A DNA stretch of 64,000 nt from positions 62,001-126,000 of the forward strand of contig JBDNIY010000012.1 of assembly GCA_041688015.1 (NCBI GenBank), given 5' to 3'. Positions 24,359 to 33,370 of this stretch are shown here, piece after piece. How positions within the stretch are numbered: the first letter of the stretch is position 1; each line of letters starts with the position of its first letter. The notes beneath the pieces are model-generated. The model saw only the letters and a list, made by a program, of their open reading frames with translations, was not told the origin of the DNA and ran no database searches. The translations under genes and the position numbers were made by a program. Source of the stretch: Parvibaculum sp041688015 (GTDB taxonomy: Bacteria > Pseudomonadota > Alphaproteobacteria > Parvibaculales > Parvibaculaceae).

Positions 24359-25318
24359 CTACTCGTTCAGCACTGTGCGAAAACCCAGATGGCTGGCGGC
24401 GAGGTCTGTCTCCTGCCCCTGCCGCGCGCCAGCGCGATAGCGGTGGCAATAATTCGGCGCGCATAAATAGGAGCCGCCTTTGATGATCCGGCGCTTATCG
24501 TCGCCCTCATAAGTGTCGCGCGTCCATTCCCAGACATTGCCGATCATGTCATAGATGCCATAGGCGTTGGGCTTGTAGCAGCCGACGGGCGCGAGACCCA
24601 CATACCCGTCCTCACCTGAATTCAACACGGGAAAAATACCCTGCCAGCTATTGGCCTCCTTGGGTTGTTCATGGGCGGGCGCGCTCGTCGCCCCGCCCCG
24701 CGCCGCGCGCTCCCATTGTGCCTCGCTTGGCACCTCTCTGCCCTTCCATGTCGCATAGGCCGCCACATCTTCTGCAGCCACCGCCACCACCGGAAAATCA
24801 CCATGGCCCGCAATTAAGGTCTGCGGCCCACCGGGATGACGCCACTCTGCACCCGGAATATATTGCCACCATTGCGCGATGTTGCCGCTGCCATCGACAT
24901 CATTGGGCATCACGAAGACCACCGCACCGGGCTTGCGCATATCCGCTGGCAATTCGGGATGCGTCGCGGCATCGACGGGGCGTTCGGCCACCGTCACATA
25001 GCCCGTGGCCGCCACGAAGCTTGCGAACTCGTCATTCGTCACTTCATGCGCGTCAATCCAGAAGCCCGCGACACTCATCTCATGCACCGGCCCCTCTTCG
25101 GGGTAAACCGTATCGCCCATCTGAAATGTGCCGCCCGGCACATAGACCATGCCGGGATGGGGGCCTGCCTGCATAAGGGCTGGATCAAGACAACGCATGG
25201 GCGCAGCCAGCGCCAACCGCGCTGCCTGCTGCCCACCAAAAAGCCAAAGCACCACGGCGACGCTGGTCACCAATAAAATGGCAGCCAGCGCGAGCGTGAT
25301 GATGCGTCTTTGCGTCAT
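24359..25318 (-). CDS. Membrane-anchored formylglycine-generating enzyme (sulfatase-modifying factor)
   Basis: This FGE/SUMF1-family enzyme converts the active-site cysteine of sulfatases to formylglycine. The 319-residue protein has an N-terminal hydrophobic anchor (residues about 7-28), the FGE opening MVYVPGGTFQMGD, the NVWEWTRDTY segment and the active-site cysteine pair C286 and C291 (SYLCAPNYCHRYRAGAR), five apart as in human FGE. Its start lies 5 bases after the arylsulfatase stop, so the sulfatase upstream is the evident substrate. Most bacterial FGEs are described as cytoplasmic; the anchor suggests action at or across the membrane. A TTG at 25336 would add six residues. Confidence 0.9.
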   Translation of the reverse strand: MTQRRIITLALAAILLVTSVAVVLWLFGGQQAARLALAAPMRCLDPALMQAGPHPGMVYVPGGTFQMGDTVYPEEGPVHEMSVAGFWIDAHEVTNDEFASFVAATGYVTVAERPVDAATHPELPADMRKPGAVVFVMPNDVDGSGNIAQWWQYIPGAEWRHPGGPQTLIAGHGDFPVVAVAAEDVAAYATWKGREVPSEAQWERAARGGATSAPAHEQPKEANSWQGIFPVLNSGEDGYVGLAPVGCYKPNAYGIYDMIGNVWEWTRDTYEGDDKRRIIKGGSYLCAPNYCHRYRAGARQGQETDLAASHLGFRTVLNE

Positions 25319-25323
25319 GGAGT

Positions 25324-26988
25324 TCAGTTGGCCCAATAGATATATTCGTCGTCAGGATGATCTGGAAACTTGTCGGGGTTTTCAGGATGGTCAATGGCAA
25401 TGGCTGCTTCGGCAAGTGCAGGCCAAGCGGGCTTTGCCTGTTCTGCGTCAATGCTGTTGAGTACTTTCGTCAGCTCGCTCACCTTCTCAGGATTTTCCGT
25501 CGCCAGATTGATCTGCTCTGTCGGGTCATCCTTCAGGTTAAAGAGCCAATTCTTATTCGGCATGGCAGAGACCTGAAGTTTCCAGTCGCCATCCATCACC
25601 GTCTTGTAGTCGCCCGAGCGCCAGAACAAAGTCTGATGCGGACGTCCCGTCGCGCTGCCTTCCATATAGGGCAGCAGATTGACACCATCGAGCGTGCGAT
25701 CAGTTGGCACAGTGGCCCCTGCGGCGGCAGCTGCGGTGGCAAAAATATCAACATGCGCCACCGGCTTAGAAAATTTCGTGCCTGTAGAAAGCACGCCAGG
25801 CCACTTCATGAAATAGGGCACACGAATGCCGCCTTCAAAGAAGGTCGCCTTCCAGCCGCGATAGGGCTTGTTGATATCGGGCAGACCAATGTAGTTGGCA
25901 CCGCCATTGTCACTGGTGAAAATGACGAGCGTATTATCGTCCAGCCCTTCGTCTTTTAGCGTTTGCAACACATGGCCGATATTGCGATCGAGCGAACGGA
26001 TCATCGCCGCATAAACGCGCAGCTCATGATCCTTAATCATCGGTAGTGCGTCATAGTCTTCCTTCTTGGCTTGCAGGGGCGTATGCGGCGCATTGAAAGC
26101 CAGATAGATGAAGAATGGACGGTTTTTGTTGGCCTTGATGGCTTCCACCGCCTGATCACCAAGATAGTCGGTCATATATTTGTCGGGGTGAAAGCGCGGA
26201 CCGCCATCTTTGCTGATCGCGAAGGGCAACGCGGCCCAAATGAATTTGTCGATCGGATCCCAGGGTTGCTTGGCTTCCACCACTGTCGGCGATCCGGGCG
26301 GTGCATACATCTGCCCCCCCATAAGAAACGCAAGCGACTCATCAAAGCCCTGATTTTGCGGCTGCATCTCAGGCTGTTCACCCAGGTGCCATTTGCCGAA
26401 CATCATGGTGTGATAGCCCTTCTCCTGCAGAACCTCACCCACCATCACTTCACTATGCGGCACACCAAGAGTGCGCACATCAGGATAGTCCTTGGCTGCA
26501 TCGGCAAAATAGACAGGCTTGCGCAGACCATCAGACGCTTCGGCAATCATCTTCATGAACAGCGGATGCGCGGGCGTGAACTCATAGCCAAAGCGCGTTG
26601 CATAACGCCCCGTCATGATCGCGGCACGCGAGGGCGCGCAGGTCGCATTGCCCGCATAGCCTTGGGTCAGATCAACACCGTCATGTGCGATGGAATTGAT
26701 ATATGGGGTCGGCACAGCACCGTCGGCCACACCACCACCATTATAACTGATGTCGTTATAACCAAGATCGTCAGCCACGATGAGCACGATGTTCGGCGGC
26801 CGCTTGCCTTCAGGCGCTGTTGCCGGACCCTGCTGCCAAACGACCGGTTGGTTCGGCCCAATTGGGTCGCGCAGCATCGAAATCAGCTTCACCACCTTCA
26901 CCGGATGCGTCTTGGCATAGATCAAGCCACCCACAGCTACAACCGCCAGCACGGCAACCACCGCCCCGCCCCATTTCAAAATACGCAT
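25324..26988 (-). CDS. Arylsulfatase (type I, cysteine-type)
   Basis: The 554-residue sulfatase has an N-terminal hydrophobic segment (residues about 7-24) that looks like an uncleaved anchor, the metal-binding VADDLGYND (D73, D74), the cysteine-type signature C117-A-P-S-R121 with following TGRYATRFG, and the FTSDNGG metal motif later on. C117 needs conversion to formylglycine, for which the next gene is provided. The substrate cannot be read from the sequence. ATG 26988 is chosen over 27015 because GGGGGT lies 7 bases upstream. The 223 bases upstream to mtnA hold no gene I can see. Confidence 0.93.
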   Translation of the reverse strand: MRILKWGGAVVAVLAVVAVGGLIYAKTHPVKVVKLISMLRDPIGPNQPVVWQQGPATAPEGKRPPNIVLIVADDLGYNDISYNGGGVADGAVPTPYINSIAHDGVDLTQGYAGNATCAPSRAAIMTGRYATRFGYEFTPAHPLFMKMIAEASDGLRKPVYFADAAKDYPDVRTLGVPHSEVMVGEVLQEKGYHTMMFGKWHLGEQPEMQPQNQGFDESLAFLMGGQMYAPPGSPTVVEAKQPWDPIDKFIWAALPFAISKDGGPRFHPDKYMTDYLGDQAVEAIKANKNRPFFIYLAFNAPHTPLQAKKEDYDALPMIKDHELRVYAAMIRSLDRNIGHVLQTLKDEGLDDNTLVIFTSDNGGANYIGLPDINKPYRGWKATFFEGGIRVPYFMKWPGVLSTGTKFSKPVAHVDIFATAAAAAGATVPTDRTLDGVNLLPYMEGSATGRPHQTLFWRSGDYKTVMDGDWKLQVSAMPNKNWLFNLKDDPTEQINLATENPEKVSELTKVLNSIDAEQAKPAWPALAEAAIAIDHPENPDKFPDHPDDEYIYWAN

Positions 26989-27211
26989 AAGTCTACCCCC
27001 CGACAGGCCCGCCATTCATATGGCGTTTTTAATGGAAACCATTAGAACCGTAACCTAAAATTCCAACCTTGGCAATCTGATGAAATTCATGGGGTCCCAG
27101 CCAAAATCACAGCCGGTTAGGCCGACGGTTGCCCATAGCTGTGGAATCTTGCAACGCAGCGCTAGCACGGTGTCGATCACACCCTGCCGCTCCCATGCTT
27201 AGTCCGAAATA

Positions 27212-28309
27212 TCAGTCATCTTTTCGTTCGGGATAAATCGCGCGCAGGCCCTCACGCGAGGCCGCAGCCACACCACGTTCCGTGATGAGCCCGGTGACCA
27301 AGCGCGCCGGGGTCACGTCAAAGCCATAGTTAGCCGCCTTGCTGCCCGGCGCAGAAATCTCCACGGTCACAATCTCGCCCGCCTCGCTGCGGCCCGTCAT
27401 ATGCGTGACCTCACGCGCAGAACGCTGCTCAATCGGAATGTCGGCAACACCATCGTCCAAGGTCCAGTCGATGGTCGTATAAGGCAATGCCACATAGAAC
27501 GGCACGCCATTGTCATGCGCAGCCAAGGCCTTGAGATAGGTGCCAATCTTGTTGGCCACATCGCCGCGTGCGGTTGCGCGATCCGCGCCCACAATACAAA
27601 GATCAACTTGACCATGCTGCATCAAATGACCCCCAGCGTTGTCAGGAATGATTGTATGTGGCACCCCATGACGGCCAAGCTCGAAGGCAGTGAGCGAGGC
27701 ACCTTGATTACGCGGGCGCGTTTCGTCGACCCAGACATGAACGGGCAGCCCTGCATCATGCGCCATATAGATGGGCGCCAAAGCCGTGCCCCAATCAACG
27801 CAAGCAAGCCAACCCGCATTGCAATGCGTCAGCACATTGACCACCTCGCCAAGCTTAGCATCGGCAATATCACGAATGAGCGTCAGCCCCTGCACGCCGA
27901 TTTGTCGGCAGTTTTCAACTTCATCATCGCAAATCTTCGTCGCGCGCGCATAAGCCGCCGCGACACGTGCATTAGGCCCAAGCGGCTTTACCGTCTCGAC
28001 CATCGCGTCGAGCGCCCATTTGAGATTGATCGCCGTGGGGCGCGTTGCCGCCAGCGTGTCATAAGCCGCGCGCATCGCGGCATCCGACGCTTCCTCGCGC
28101 ACCGCCATCGCAAAACCATAGGCCGCCGTCACCCCGATCAGCGGCGCCCCACGCACAACCATCTCCTTGATGGCGCGCGCTGCATCATCGGCACTCGCCA
28201 GTCGCAATGTGCAAAATTCATGCGGCAGCTTTGTCTGATCGATCACTTCGAGCGACCAGCCATCATCGTTCAGCCAGATCGTGCGATAGGCGACGCCGTC
28301 GATTTTCAT
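27212..28309 (-). CDS. mtnA: S-methyl-5-thioribose-1-phosphate isomerase
   Basis: MtnA converts 5-methylthioribose 1-phosphate to methylthioribulose 1-phosphate in methionine salvage. The 365-residue protein shows VRGAPLIGVTAAYG, the catalytic cysteine in LTHCNAGWLAC and the aspartate in VGADRATARGDVANKIGTY, all typical of the eIF2B-like isomerase family. It is the third gene of mtnP-apt-mtnA on the minus strand, 21 bases after apt. The later genes of the classical pathway (mtnB, C, D, K) are not in the window. Confidence 0.95.
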   Translation of the reverse strand: MKIDGVAYRTIWLNDDGWSLEVIDQTKLPHEFCTLRLASADDAARAIKEMVVRGAPLIGVTAAYGFAMAVREEASDAAMRAAYDTLAATRPTAINLKWALDAMVETVKPLGPNARVAAAYARATKICDDEVENCRQIGVQGLTLIRDIADAKLGEVVNVLTHCNAGWLACVDWGTALAPIYMAHDAGLPVHVWVDETRPRNQGASLTAFELGRHGVPHTIIPDNAGGHLMQHGQVDLCIVGADRATARGDVANKIGTYLKALAAHDNGVPFYVALPYTTIDWTLDDGVADIPIEQRSAREVTHMTGRSEAGEIVTVEISAPGSKAANYGFDVTPARLVTGLITERGVAAASREGLRAIYPERKDD

Positions 28310-28330
28310 TGAGGCCCCTTCCCCTCGAAC

Positions 28331-28858
28331 CTAGTGGCCGTCATAGGCGCAGAGCGACAGCACTTCGATGTCGAGCGCTTCGAGGCGTTCACGCCCACCC
28401 AGCGCCGGTAGCTCAATCACAAAGCTCGACGCCAACACATTGCCACCAGCCCGCGTGATGAGTTTGACGGCGGCTTCCGCCGTGCCACCCGTCGCGATCA
28501 GATCGTCGATCAACAGCACACGCGCCCCTTCGACAATGGCGTCAGTGTGAATTTCGACAACATCGGTGCCATATTCAAGGTTATATTCCTGCGACATCAC
28601 GTCGAAAGGCAACTTACCTTTCTTGCGCACCGGCACGAAGCCGAGGTCGAGTTGATGAGCGATTGCGCCGCCGAGAATGAACCCCCGCGCCTCAATGCCA
28701 GCCACCACATCAAATTTCGCACCCTGATGAAACTGCACCAGCGCATCAACGGTCGTGCGAAACCCCTTAGGGTGGCCGAGCAAAGTGGTGATATCGCGAA
28801 ACAGAATGCCGGGCTTTGGGTAGTCCGGAATGGTGCGAATAAATTGTTTAACGTCCAT
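28331..28858 (-). CDS. apt: Adenine phosphoribosyltransferase
   Basis: Apt converts adenine and PRPP to AMP. The 175-residue protein has RTIPDYPKPGILFRDIT at the start, AGIEARGFILGGAIA and the PRPP loop VLLIDDLIATGGTAEAA. Its position between mtnP and mtnA makes sense: MtnP releases adenine from methylthioadenosine and Apt recovers it. It starts 11 bases after the mtnP stop. Confidence 0.96.
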   Translation of the reverse strand: MDVKQFIRTIPDYPKPGILFRDITTLLGHPKGFRTTVDALVQFHQGAKFDVVAGIEARGFILGGAIAHQLDLGFVPVRKKGKLPFDVMSQEYNLEYGTDVVEIHTDAIVEGARVLLIDDLIATGGTAEAAVKLITRAGGNVLASSFVIELPALGGRERLEALDIEVLSLCAYDGH

Positions 28859-28869
28859 CAGAGGCCCTT

Positions 28870-29751
28870 TCAGGCTTTCAGAACGCGGCCAGCGACCGCG
28901 TCGAGTTTGGCGATAAGGGCCGGGTCGCGTTTTTCAGGTGCCGTGATGAGAGCAAATTCAAGGGCGCTATCAATTGGCGAGGGGTCACGGGTCGGGCCAA
29001 AACTTTCGGCCACGCTGCGCAATACAACCTGCGCGTTGCCTGAGTTTTCGCCAAGAATTTTAATTACCGAGGCCACATCAACATTCTCATGATCGGCATG
29101 CCAACAATCATAGTCCGTCACCATGGCAATCGTCGCATAGGGGATTTCGGCTTCGCGCGCGAGTTTGGCTTCGGGCATATTGGTCATGCCGATAACCGCG
29201 CAGCCCCATGAGCGATAGAGATTGCTTTCGGCCAGCGTCGAAAACTGCGGGCCCTCCATCACCATATAGGTGCCACCGCGCGCATGCGCGATGCCATTGG
29301 CTTGGCAGGCCGCTTCAATATGGTCGCCAAGACGGGGACAAACGGGTTCGGCCATCGACACATGCGCGACAAGGCCGGGGCCGAAAAAACTTTTCTCCCG
29401 CGCAAAGCTACGATCAATGAACTGATCGACGATTACAAACGTGCCCGGCGGCAACTCTTCCTTGAGCGATCCGACCGCTGACACCGAAATAAGATCGGTG
29501 ACGCCTACTCGCTTCAGCACATCGATATTGGCACGATAATTTATGCTGGTGGGCGAGTGAACATGACCGCGCCCATGACGCGGCAAAAAAACCATCTCAA
29601 CATCGCCCTTGGCCGTCGGCAGCACACCGAAATGCAATTCGTCAGAGGCTTCGCCCCAGGGGCTTGTCACGCGCTCCCAACGCTCATCTTTCAGACCGGG
29701 CATTTCATAAACGCCGCTACCGCCCATGACACCGAGAACTGTTTTCGTCAT
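28870..29751 (-). CDS. mtnP: S-methyl-5'-thioadenosine phosphorylase
   Basis: MtnP cleaves methylthioadenosine, a by-product of polyamine and homoserine-lactone synthesis, to adenine and 5-methylthioribose 1-phosphate. The 293-residue protein has GVMGGSGVYEMPGL at the start, LPRHGRGHVHSPTSINYRANI, and GGTYMVMEGPQFSTLAES with the substrate-specific NMPEAKLAREAEI. ATG 29751 has GAGG 5 bases upstream. It heads the mtnP-apt-mtnA operon. Confidence 0.95.
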   Translation of the reverse strand: MTKTVLGVMGGSGVYEMPGLKDERWERVTSPWGEASDELHFGVLPTAKGDVEMVFLPRHGRGHVHSPTSINYRANIDVLKRVGVTDLISVSAVGSLKEELPPGTFVIVDQFIDRSFAREKSFFGPGLVAHVSMAEPVCPRLGDHIEAACQANGIAHARGGTYMVMEGPQFSTLAESNLYRSWGCAVIGMTNMPEAKLAREAEIPYATIAMVTDYDCWHADHENVDVASVIKILGENSGNAQVVLRSVAESFGPTRDPSPIDSALEFALITAPEKRDPALIAKLDAVAGRVLKA

Positions 29752-29834
29752 ATGAACCTCATTCACCAGCGTAGGGGAAAAACCATATTTTCGAGAAGCG
29801 GCGAAACATAACAAACAATCACCGCAGCCACATA

Positions 29835-29863
29835 AAAAAGGGCCTCACGAAGAGACCCTTTTT
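29835..29863 (-). terminator. Terminator of the petABC operon
   Basis: AAAAAGGG-x-CTC and GAG-x-CCCTTTTT pair around a 5-base loop, ending in a T-run when read on the minus strand, 25 bases after the petC stop. The symmetric A and T runs would also serve the other strand. Confidence 0.8.
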
Positions 29864-29887
29864 GCGTATTCGTGAGCGGCAATGCGC

Positions 29888-30694
29888 TTAATGCTGGTCA
29901 GCCCAGATCTTGCGCGTTGCAAAAAACAAAATGCCTGACAGCGCGAGCAGATAGATCAGCACCTGAAAGCCAAGACGATGGCGCGCTTCGAGCTTGGGTT
30001 CAGCCGTCCACATCAGGAAGGCCGAAACGTCCTGTGACATCTGGTCAAGCGTATTGGGCGTGCCGTCATCATAGTCAACCTGACCGTCGCTCAGCGGCGG
30101 CGGCATGGCGATGACACCACTACCAGCAACGAAGACCGGGTTGTAATAGCCACCAGAAGGCACCTTCACATTGGCAGGCGCTTCTGTATAGCTCGTTAGC
30201 AGCGCGTGGATGTAATCCGGGCCACCGTTACGCGCCTTAGCGATCAAGGAGAGGTCGGGCGGCGGAGCTCCAAGCGAAGCCGCCGCGGCTTCTTCGTTAG
30301 GGTAAGGTGACGGGAAGGTATCACGGCCTTCGCCGGGACGCTCAAACATATCGCCCGCCTGGTCCGGGCCATCCTGCACCTGATATTCGGCCGCAATCGC
30401 TTTCACTTCAGGGCCGCTGAATTCAGGGCCGCCCTTTTCGCCGAGATCGCGGAAATGAACATATTCCATCGAATGACAGGTCGCGCAGACTTCTTTGTAA
30501 ATCTTGTAACCACGGCGCAACTGGCTGCGATCAAAGCTGCCGAAAGGCCCATTGAACGACCAATCGAGACGTTCATAGGTAGGTTCTGGACCCTCCGAGG
30601 CATGTGCCGTCATAACAGGCAAGTAGCCTGCGGCTACGGCAACCGTTGCAACAGCAGCGGCGATGGAGAGCTTATGGATCAATTTCATTTTCAT
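29888..30694 (-). CDS. petC: Cytochrome c1
   Basis: Cytochrome c1 carries electrons from the Rieske centre to cytochrome c in complex III. The 268-residue protein has a signal peptide (about 1-32), the haem c site C70-A-T-C73-H74, the GVIAMPPPLSD segment supplying the axial methionine, and a C-terminal membrane anchor (VLIYLLALSGILFFATRKIW). ATG 30694 is chosen because GGGAGA lies 7 bases upstream. It is the last gene of petABC. Confidence 0.96.
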   Translation of the reverse strand: MKMKLIHKLSIAAAVATVAVAAGYLPVMTAHASEGPEPTYERLDWSFNGPFGSFDRSQLRRGYKIYKEVCATCHSMEYVHFRDLGEKGGPEFSGPEVKAIAAEYQVQDGPDQAGDMFERPGEGRDTFPSPYPNEEAAAASLGAPPPDLSLIAKARNGGPDYIHALLTSYTEAPANVKVPSGGYYNPVFVAGSGVIAMPPPLSDGQVDYDDGTPNTLDQMSQDVSAFLMWTAEPKLEARHRLGFQVLIYLLALSGILFFATRKIWADQH

Positions 30695-30709
30695 TTCTGT
30701 CTCTCCCAC

Positions 30710-31984
30710 TCAGGCCTTGGCCGGTGCGGCACGACCGCCCAGCACCGATGCCGCAATGCTTTCAGGCACAGGCTTCGGTCTCTCGATCAGACCCAACAGC
30801 GGGAAGAGAACGAGGAAATGGAAGAAATAGTAGAAGGAGAGAATGCGCGCGAAGTAAGTGACCGTGAAGTCAATCGAACCAACGCTGAACAGTACATGGT
30901 CAGGCATCATCCCCCCGCACCAGCCGAGCGCGATGCACACGGCGAGGTGAAGCCAGAAGATCTGCTTGAACAGCGGGCGGAACCGCGCCGAACGCACCTT
31001 CGATGTATCGAGCCAAGGCAGGATGAACAGCACCGCAATGGAGCCAAACATCAAGATCACGCCACCAAGCTTGGACGGCACGGCACGTAGGATCGCGTAG
31101 AACGGCAACAGATACCATTCCGGCACGATATGCAGCGGCGTCTTGAGCGGATGGGCAATCGTGTAGTTTTCAACGTCACCAAGCGAGTTAGGCGCGAAGA
31201 ACACGAAATAGGCAAACAAGATCAGGAAGACGCTGAGACCGAAGGCATCTTTCACCGTCGCATAGGGTGTGAAAGGAACCGTGTCTTGATCCTTGTTCTT
31301 CACTTCAACGCCCACAGGATTGTTCTGCCCGGACACATGCAGCGCCCAGATATGCAGGACAACGACGCCAAAGATGAGGAACGGAAAGAGATAATGCAGC
31401 GAGAAGAAACGGTTGAGCGTCGGATCACCGATGGCAAAACCACCCCACAGCCATGTGGCAACCGACTGACCCACAAACGGGATCGCGCCGAACAGGTTGG
31501 TGATCACTGTCGCGCCCCAGAAGCTCATCTGGCCCCAAGGCAGCACGTAACCAAAAAACGCCGTCGCCATCATCAACAGATAGATAAGGCAACCAAGAAT
31601 CCAGAGAATTTCGCGTGGCGCCTTGTAGGAGCCGTAATAGAGACCGCGGAACATATGGATATAGACGGCAACGAAGAACATCGAAGCGCCATTGGCATGG
31701 GTATAACGCAACACCCAACCATAGTTCACGTCGCGCATGATGTGTTCGACGCTGGCAAAGGCAAGCGCGGTCGTCGGCACATAATGCATGGCTAGAACGA
31801 CGCCAGTGATGATCTGCACCACCAGCATGAATGTCAGAATGCCGCCGAAGGTCCACCAATAGTTGAGGTTCTTCGGAACGGGATAGCTCACGGCTGTATC
31901 ATGCCCAAGCCGGATGATCGGCAGGCGCGAATCCATCCAGCGTGTGAAGCCATTGCTTGGTGTGTAGGTGCTGTTTCCGCTCAT
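30710..31984 (-). CDS. petB: Cytochrome b of the bc1 complex
   Basis: The 424-residue polytopic protein carries both b haems and the quinone sites of complex III. Haem-ligand histidines lie in helices around RYTHANGASMFFVAVYIHMFRG and the paired HYLFPFLIFGVVVLHIWALHVSGQNNP; the Qo loop motif is PEWYLLPFYAILR. About eight to nine membrane helices are visible. It starts 14 bases after petA and is followed by petC after 15 bases. Confidence 0.97.
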   Translation of the reverse strand: MSGNSTYTPSNGFTRWMDSRLPIIRLGHDTAVSYPVPKNLNYWWTFGGILTFMLVVQIITGVVLAMHYVPTTALAFASVEHIMRDVNYGWVLRYTHANGASMFFVAVYIHMFRGLYYGSYKAPREILWILGCLIYLLMMATAFFGYVLPWGQMSFWGATVITNLFGAIPFVGQSVATWLWGGFAIGDPTLNRFFSLHYLFPFLIFGVVVLHIWALHVSGQNNPVGVEVKNKDQDTVPFTPYATVKDAFGLSVFLILFAYFVFFAPNSLGDVENYTIAHPLKTPLHIVPEWYLLPFYAILRAVPSKLGGVILMFGSIAVLFILPWLDTSKVRSARFRPLFKQIFWLHLAVCIALGWCGGMMPDHVLFSVGSIDFTVTYFARILSFYYFFHFLVLFPLLGLIERPKPVPESIAASVLGGRAAPAKA

Positions 31985-31998
31985 ATTATGTGCTCCCC

Positions 31999-32538
31999 TC
32001 AGCCGATCTTGATCTTGGTTGCGGACAGGAACTCATAGGGCGGCACGGCCAGATTGAGCGGCGCCGGTCCTTTTCGGATACGCCCCGATGTGTCGTAAAC
32101 CGACCCATGGCAAGGGCAGAAGTAGCCGTCATACTCGCCCTTATAGGCGAGAGGCACGCAACCCAGATGGGTGCAAATGCCGATCAGGATCAGCCACTCT
32201 TTTTCGAGCTTGCCATCCGGCCCCTTCATCAGACGGGCATCATCGGTCTGCGGGTCACGCAGCTCGGTGATGTCAACGGCATCGGCTTCCTTGATTTCTT
32301 CTTCGGTGCGGTGCCGCACGAAGACAGGCTTGCCGCGCCATTTAACGGTGATCTCTTGGCCCAGCGGGACAGACCCGATGTCCAATTCAATCGAAGCCAT
32401 CGCCAAAACCGAGGCGTCAGGGTTCATTTGATCAATCAAGGGCCACACGGCTGCGGCTGCGCCAATGGCTGCAAACGCTCCCGTTGCCACATAAAGGAAA
32501 TCGCGCCGTGTTGGCTCGGCCGCGTGGATATCTGCCAC
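31999..32538 (-). CDS. petA: Ubiquinol-cytochrome c reductase Rieske iron-sulfur subunit
   Basis: The 179-residue subunit takes electrons from ubiquinol at the Qo site. It has a twin-arginine anchor (TRRDFLYVATGAFAAIG) and the complete 2Fe-2S site C122-T-H124-L-G-C127 and C141-P-C143-H144-G-S. GTG 32538 is chosen because AGGAG lies 9 bases upstream; ATG starts at 32571 and 32604 lack this. It heads petABC. A second bc1-type Rieske protein is encoded at 3618-4271. Confidence 0.93.
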   Translation of the reverse strand: MADIHAAEPTRRDFLYVATGAFAAIGAAAAVWPLIDQMNPDASVLAMASIELDIGSVPLGQEITVKWRGKPVFVRHRTEEEIKEADAVDITELRDPQTDDARLMKGPDGKLEKEWLILIGICTHLGCVPLAYKGEYDGYFCPCHGSVYDTSGRIRKGPAPLNLAVPPYEFLSATKIKIG

Positions 32539-32877
32539 GGTTGGGCTCTCCTCGTATGAATTACGCCACATATCGCCCCATCCGCCTGGCCCGGCGGCAC
32601 CCACCGGGAAGGCTCCCGTCGAGATTTAAGGCAACGTGGCCTAAACTTAATTCTGTCTGAACGAAAGTTACCGCAATAAGCGGATACGAATCCCTGCTTT
32701 CGCCCCATGTGCGAGGTTTTGTGGCATCCAATCAGCGCCTTGTCTAGAGGATCATTGGTTGTGGCAGGATGACGCATCGCCGCACTATAGGCTATGGGGC
32801 ATTTGTCGCCCAACAGACGCCGGTTTGGCGTAGTTTCGCTCTGTTTTTGCGAGTCATTCTTGATGGAAAGCTGGCCC
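32539..32877. promoter_or_regulatory. Divergent intergenic region between petA and trmL
   Basis: These 339 bases hold no convincing gene. They must contain the promoters of petABC (leftward) and of trmL-hemF (rightward). I could not fix -35/-10 boxes with confidence, nor a binding site for PetR. Confidence 0.5.
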
Positions 32878-33366
32878 ATGCGTCTGGCCTTGTTTCAGCC
32901 CGATATTCCTCAAAACACAGGCACTTTGATCCGTCTCAGCGCCTGTCTGGGCCTCGGCATCGATATTATCGAGCCAACGGGCTTTCCCTGGGGCGACCGC
33001 GCCCTCAAGCGCGCCGGGCTCGATTATTGGGAACTGGCCGAGGTCACACGCCACACAAGCTGGGAAACCTTCTGCTTGGCCCGCGCCGATACCCCTTCAC
33101 GCCTCATCTTGCTGACCACCAAATGCAACCAGCCCTATACAGATTTTACCTTTCAGGCCGACGACATATTGTTGCTCGGTCGCGAATCAGCGGGTGTTCC
33201 GCCCGGAGTTCATGCTGCGGCAAATGCCCGTCTGACAATCCCCATGCAACCCGGTCTACGCTCCATGAATGTCGCGTTGGCCGCTGCCATGGTATTGGGC
33301 GAAGCCTTGAGACAAACGGATGGATTTGCAGGCGCGGGCAACGCGTCGGCACATGTGGGAAAGTGA
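32878..33366 (+). CDS. trmL: tRNA (cytidine(34)-2'-O)-methyltransferase
   Basis: TrmL methylates the wobble ribose of certain leucine tRNAs. The 162-residue SPOUT-fold protein shows LFQPDIPQNTGTLIRL at the start, and the trefoil-knot SAM segments ILLLGRESAGVP and the end MNVALAAAMVLGEALRQ. ATG 32878 has GGAAAG 8 bases upstream. hemF starts 4 bases after its stop, so the two are probably co-transcribed. Confidence 0.93.
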   Translation: MRLALFQPDIPQNTGTLIRLSACLGLGIDIIEPTGFPWGDRALKRAGLDYWELAEVTRHTSWETFCLARADTPSRLILLTTKCNQPYTDFTFQADDILLLGRESAGVPPGVHAAANARLTIPMQPGLRSMNVALAAAMVLGEALRQTDGFAGAGNASAHVGK

Positions 33367-33370
33367 CAAG

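Noticed and set aside
26071..27045. Plus-strand open frame of 324 codons opposite the arylsulfatase gene
   Set aside because: The minus strand carries the CxPxR sulfatase; the plus frame is Arg/His-rich shadow sequence without motifs.
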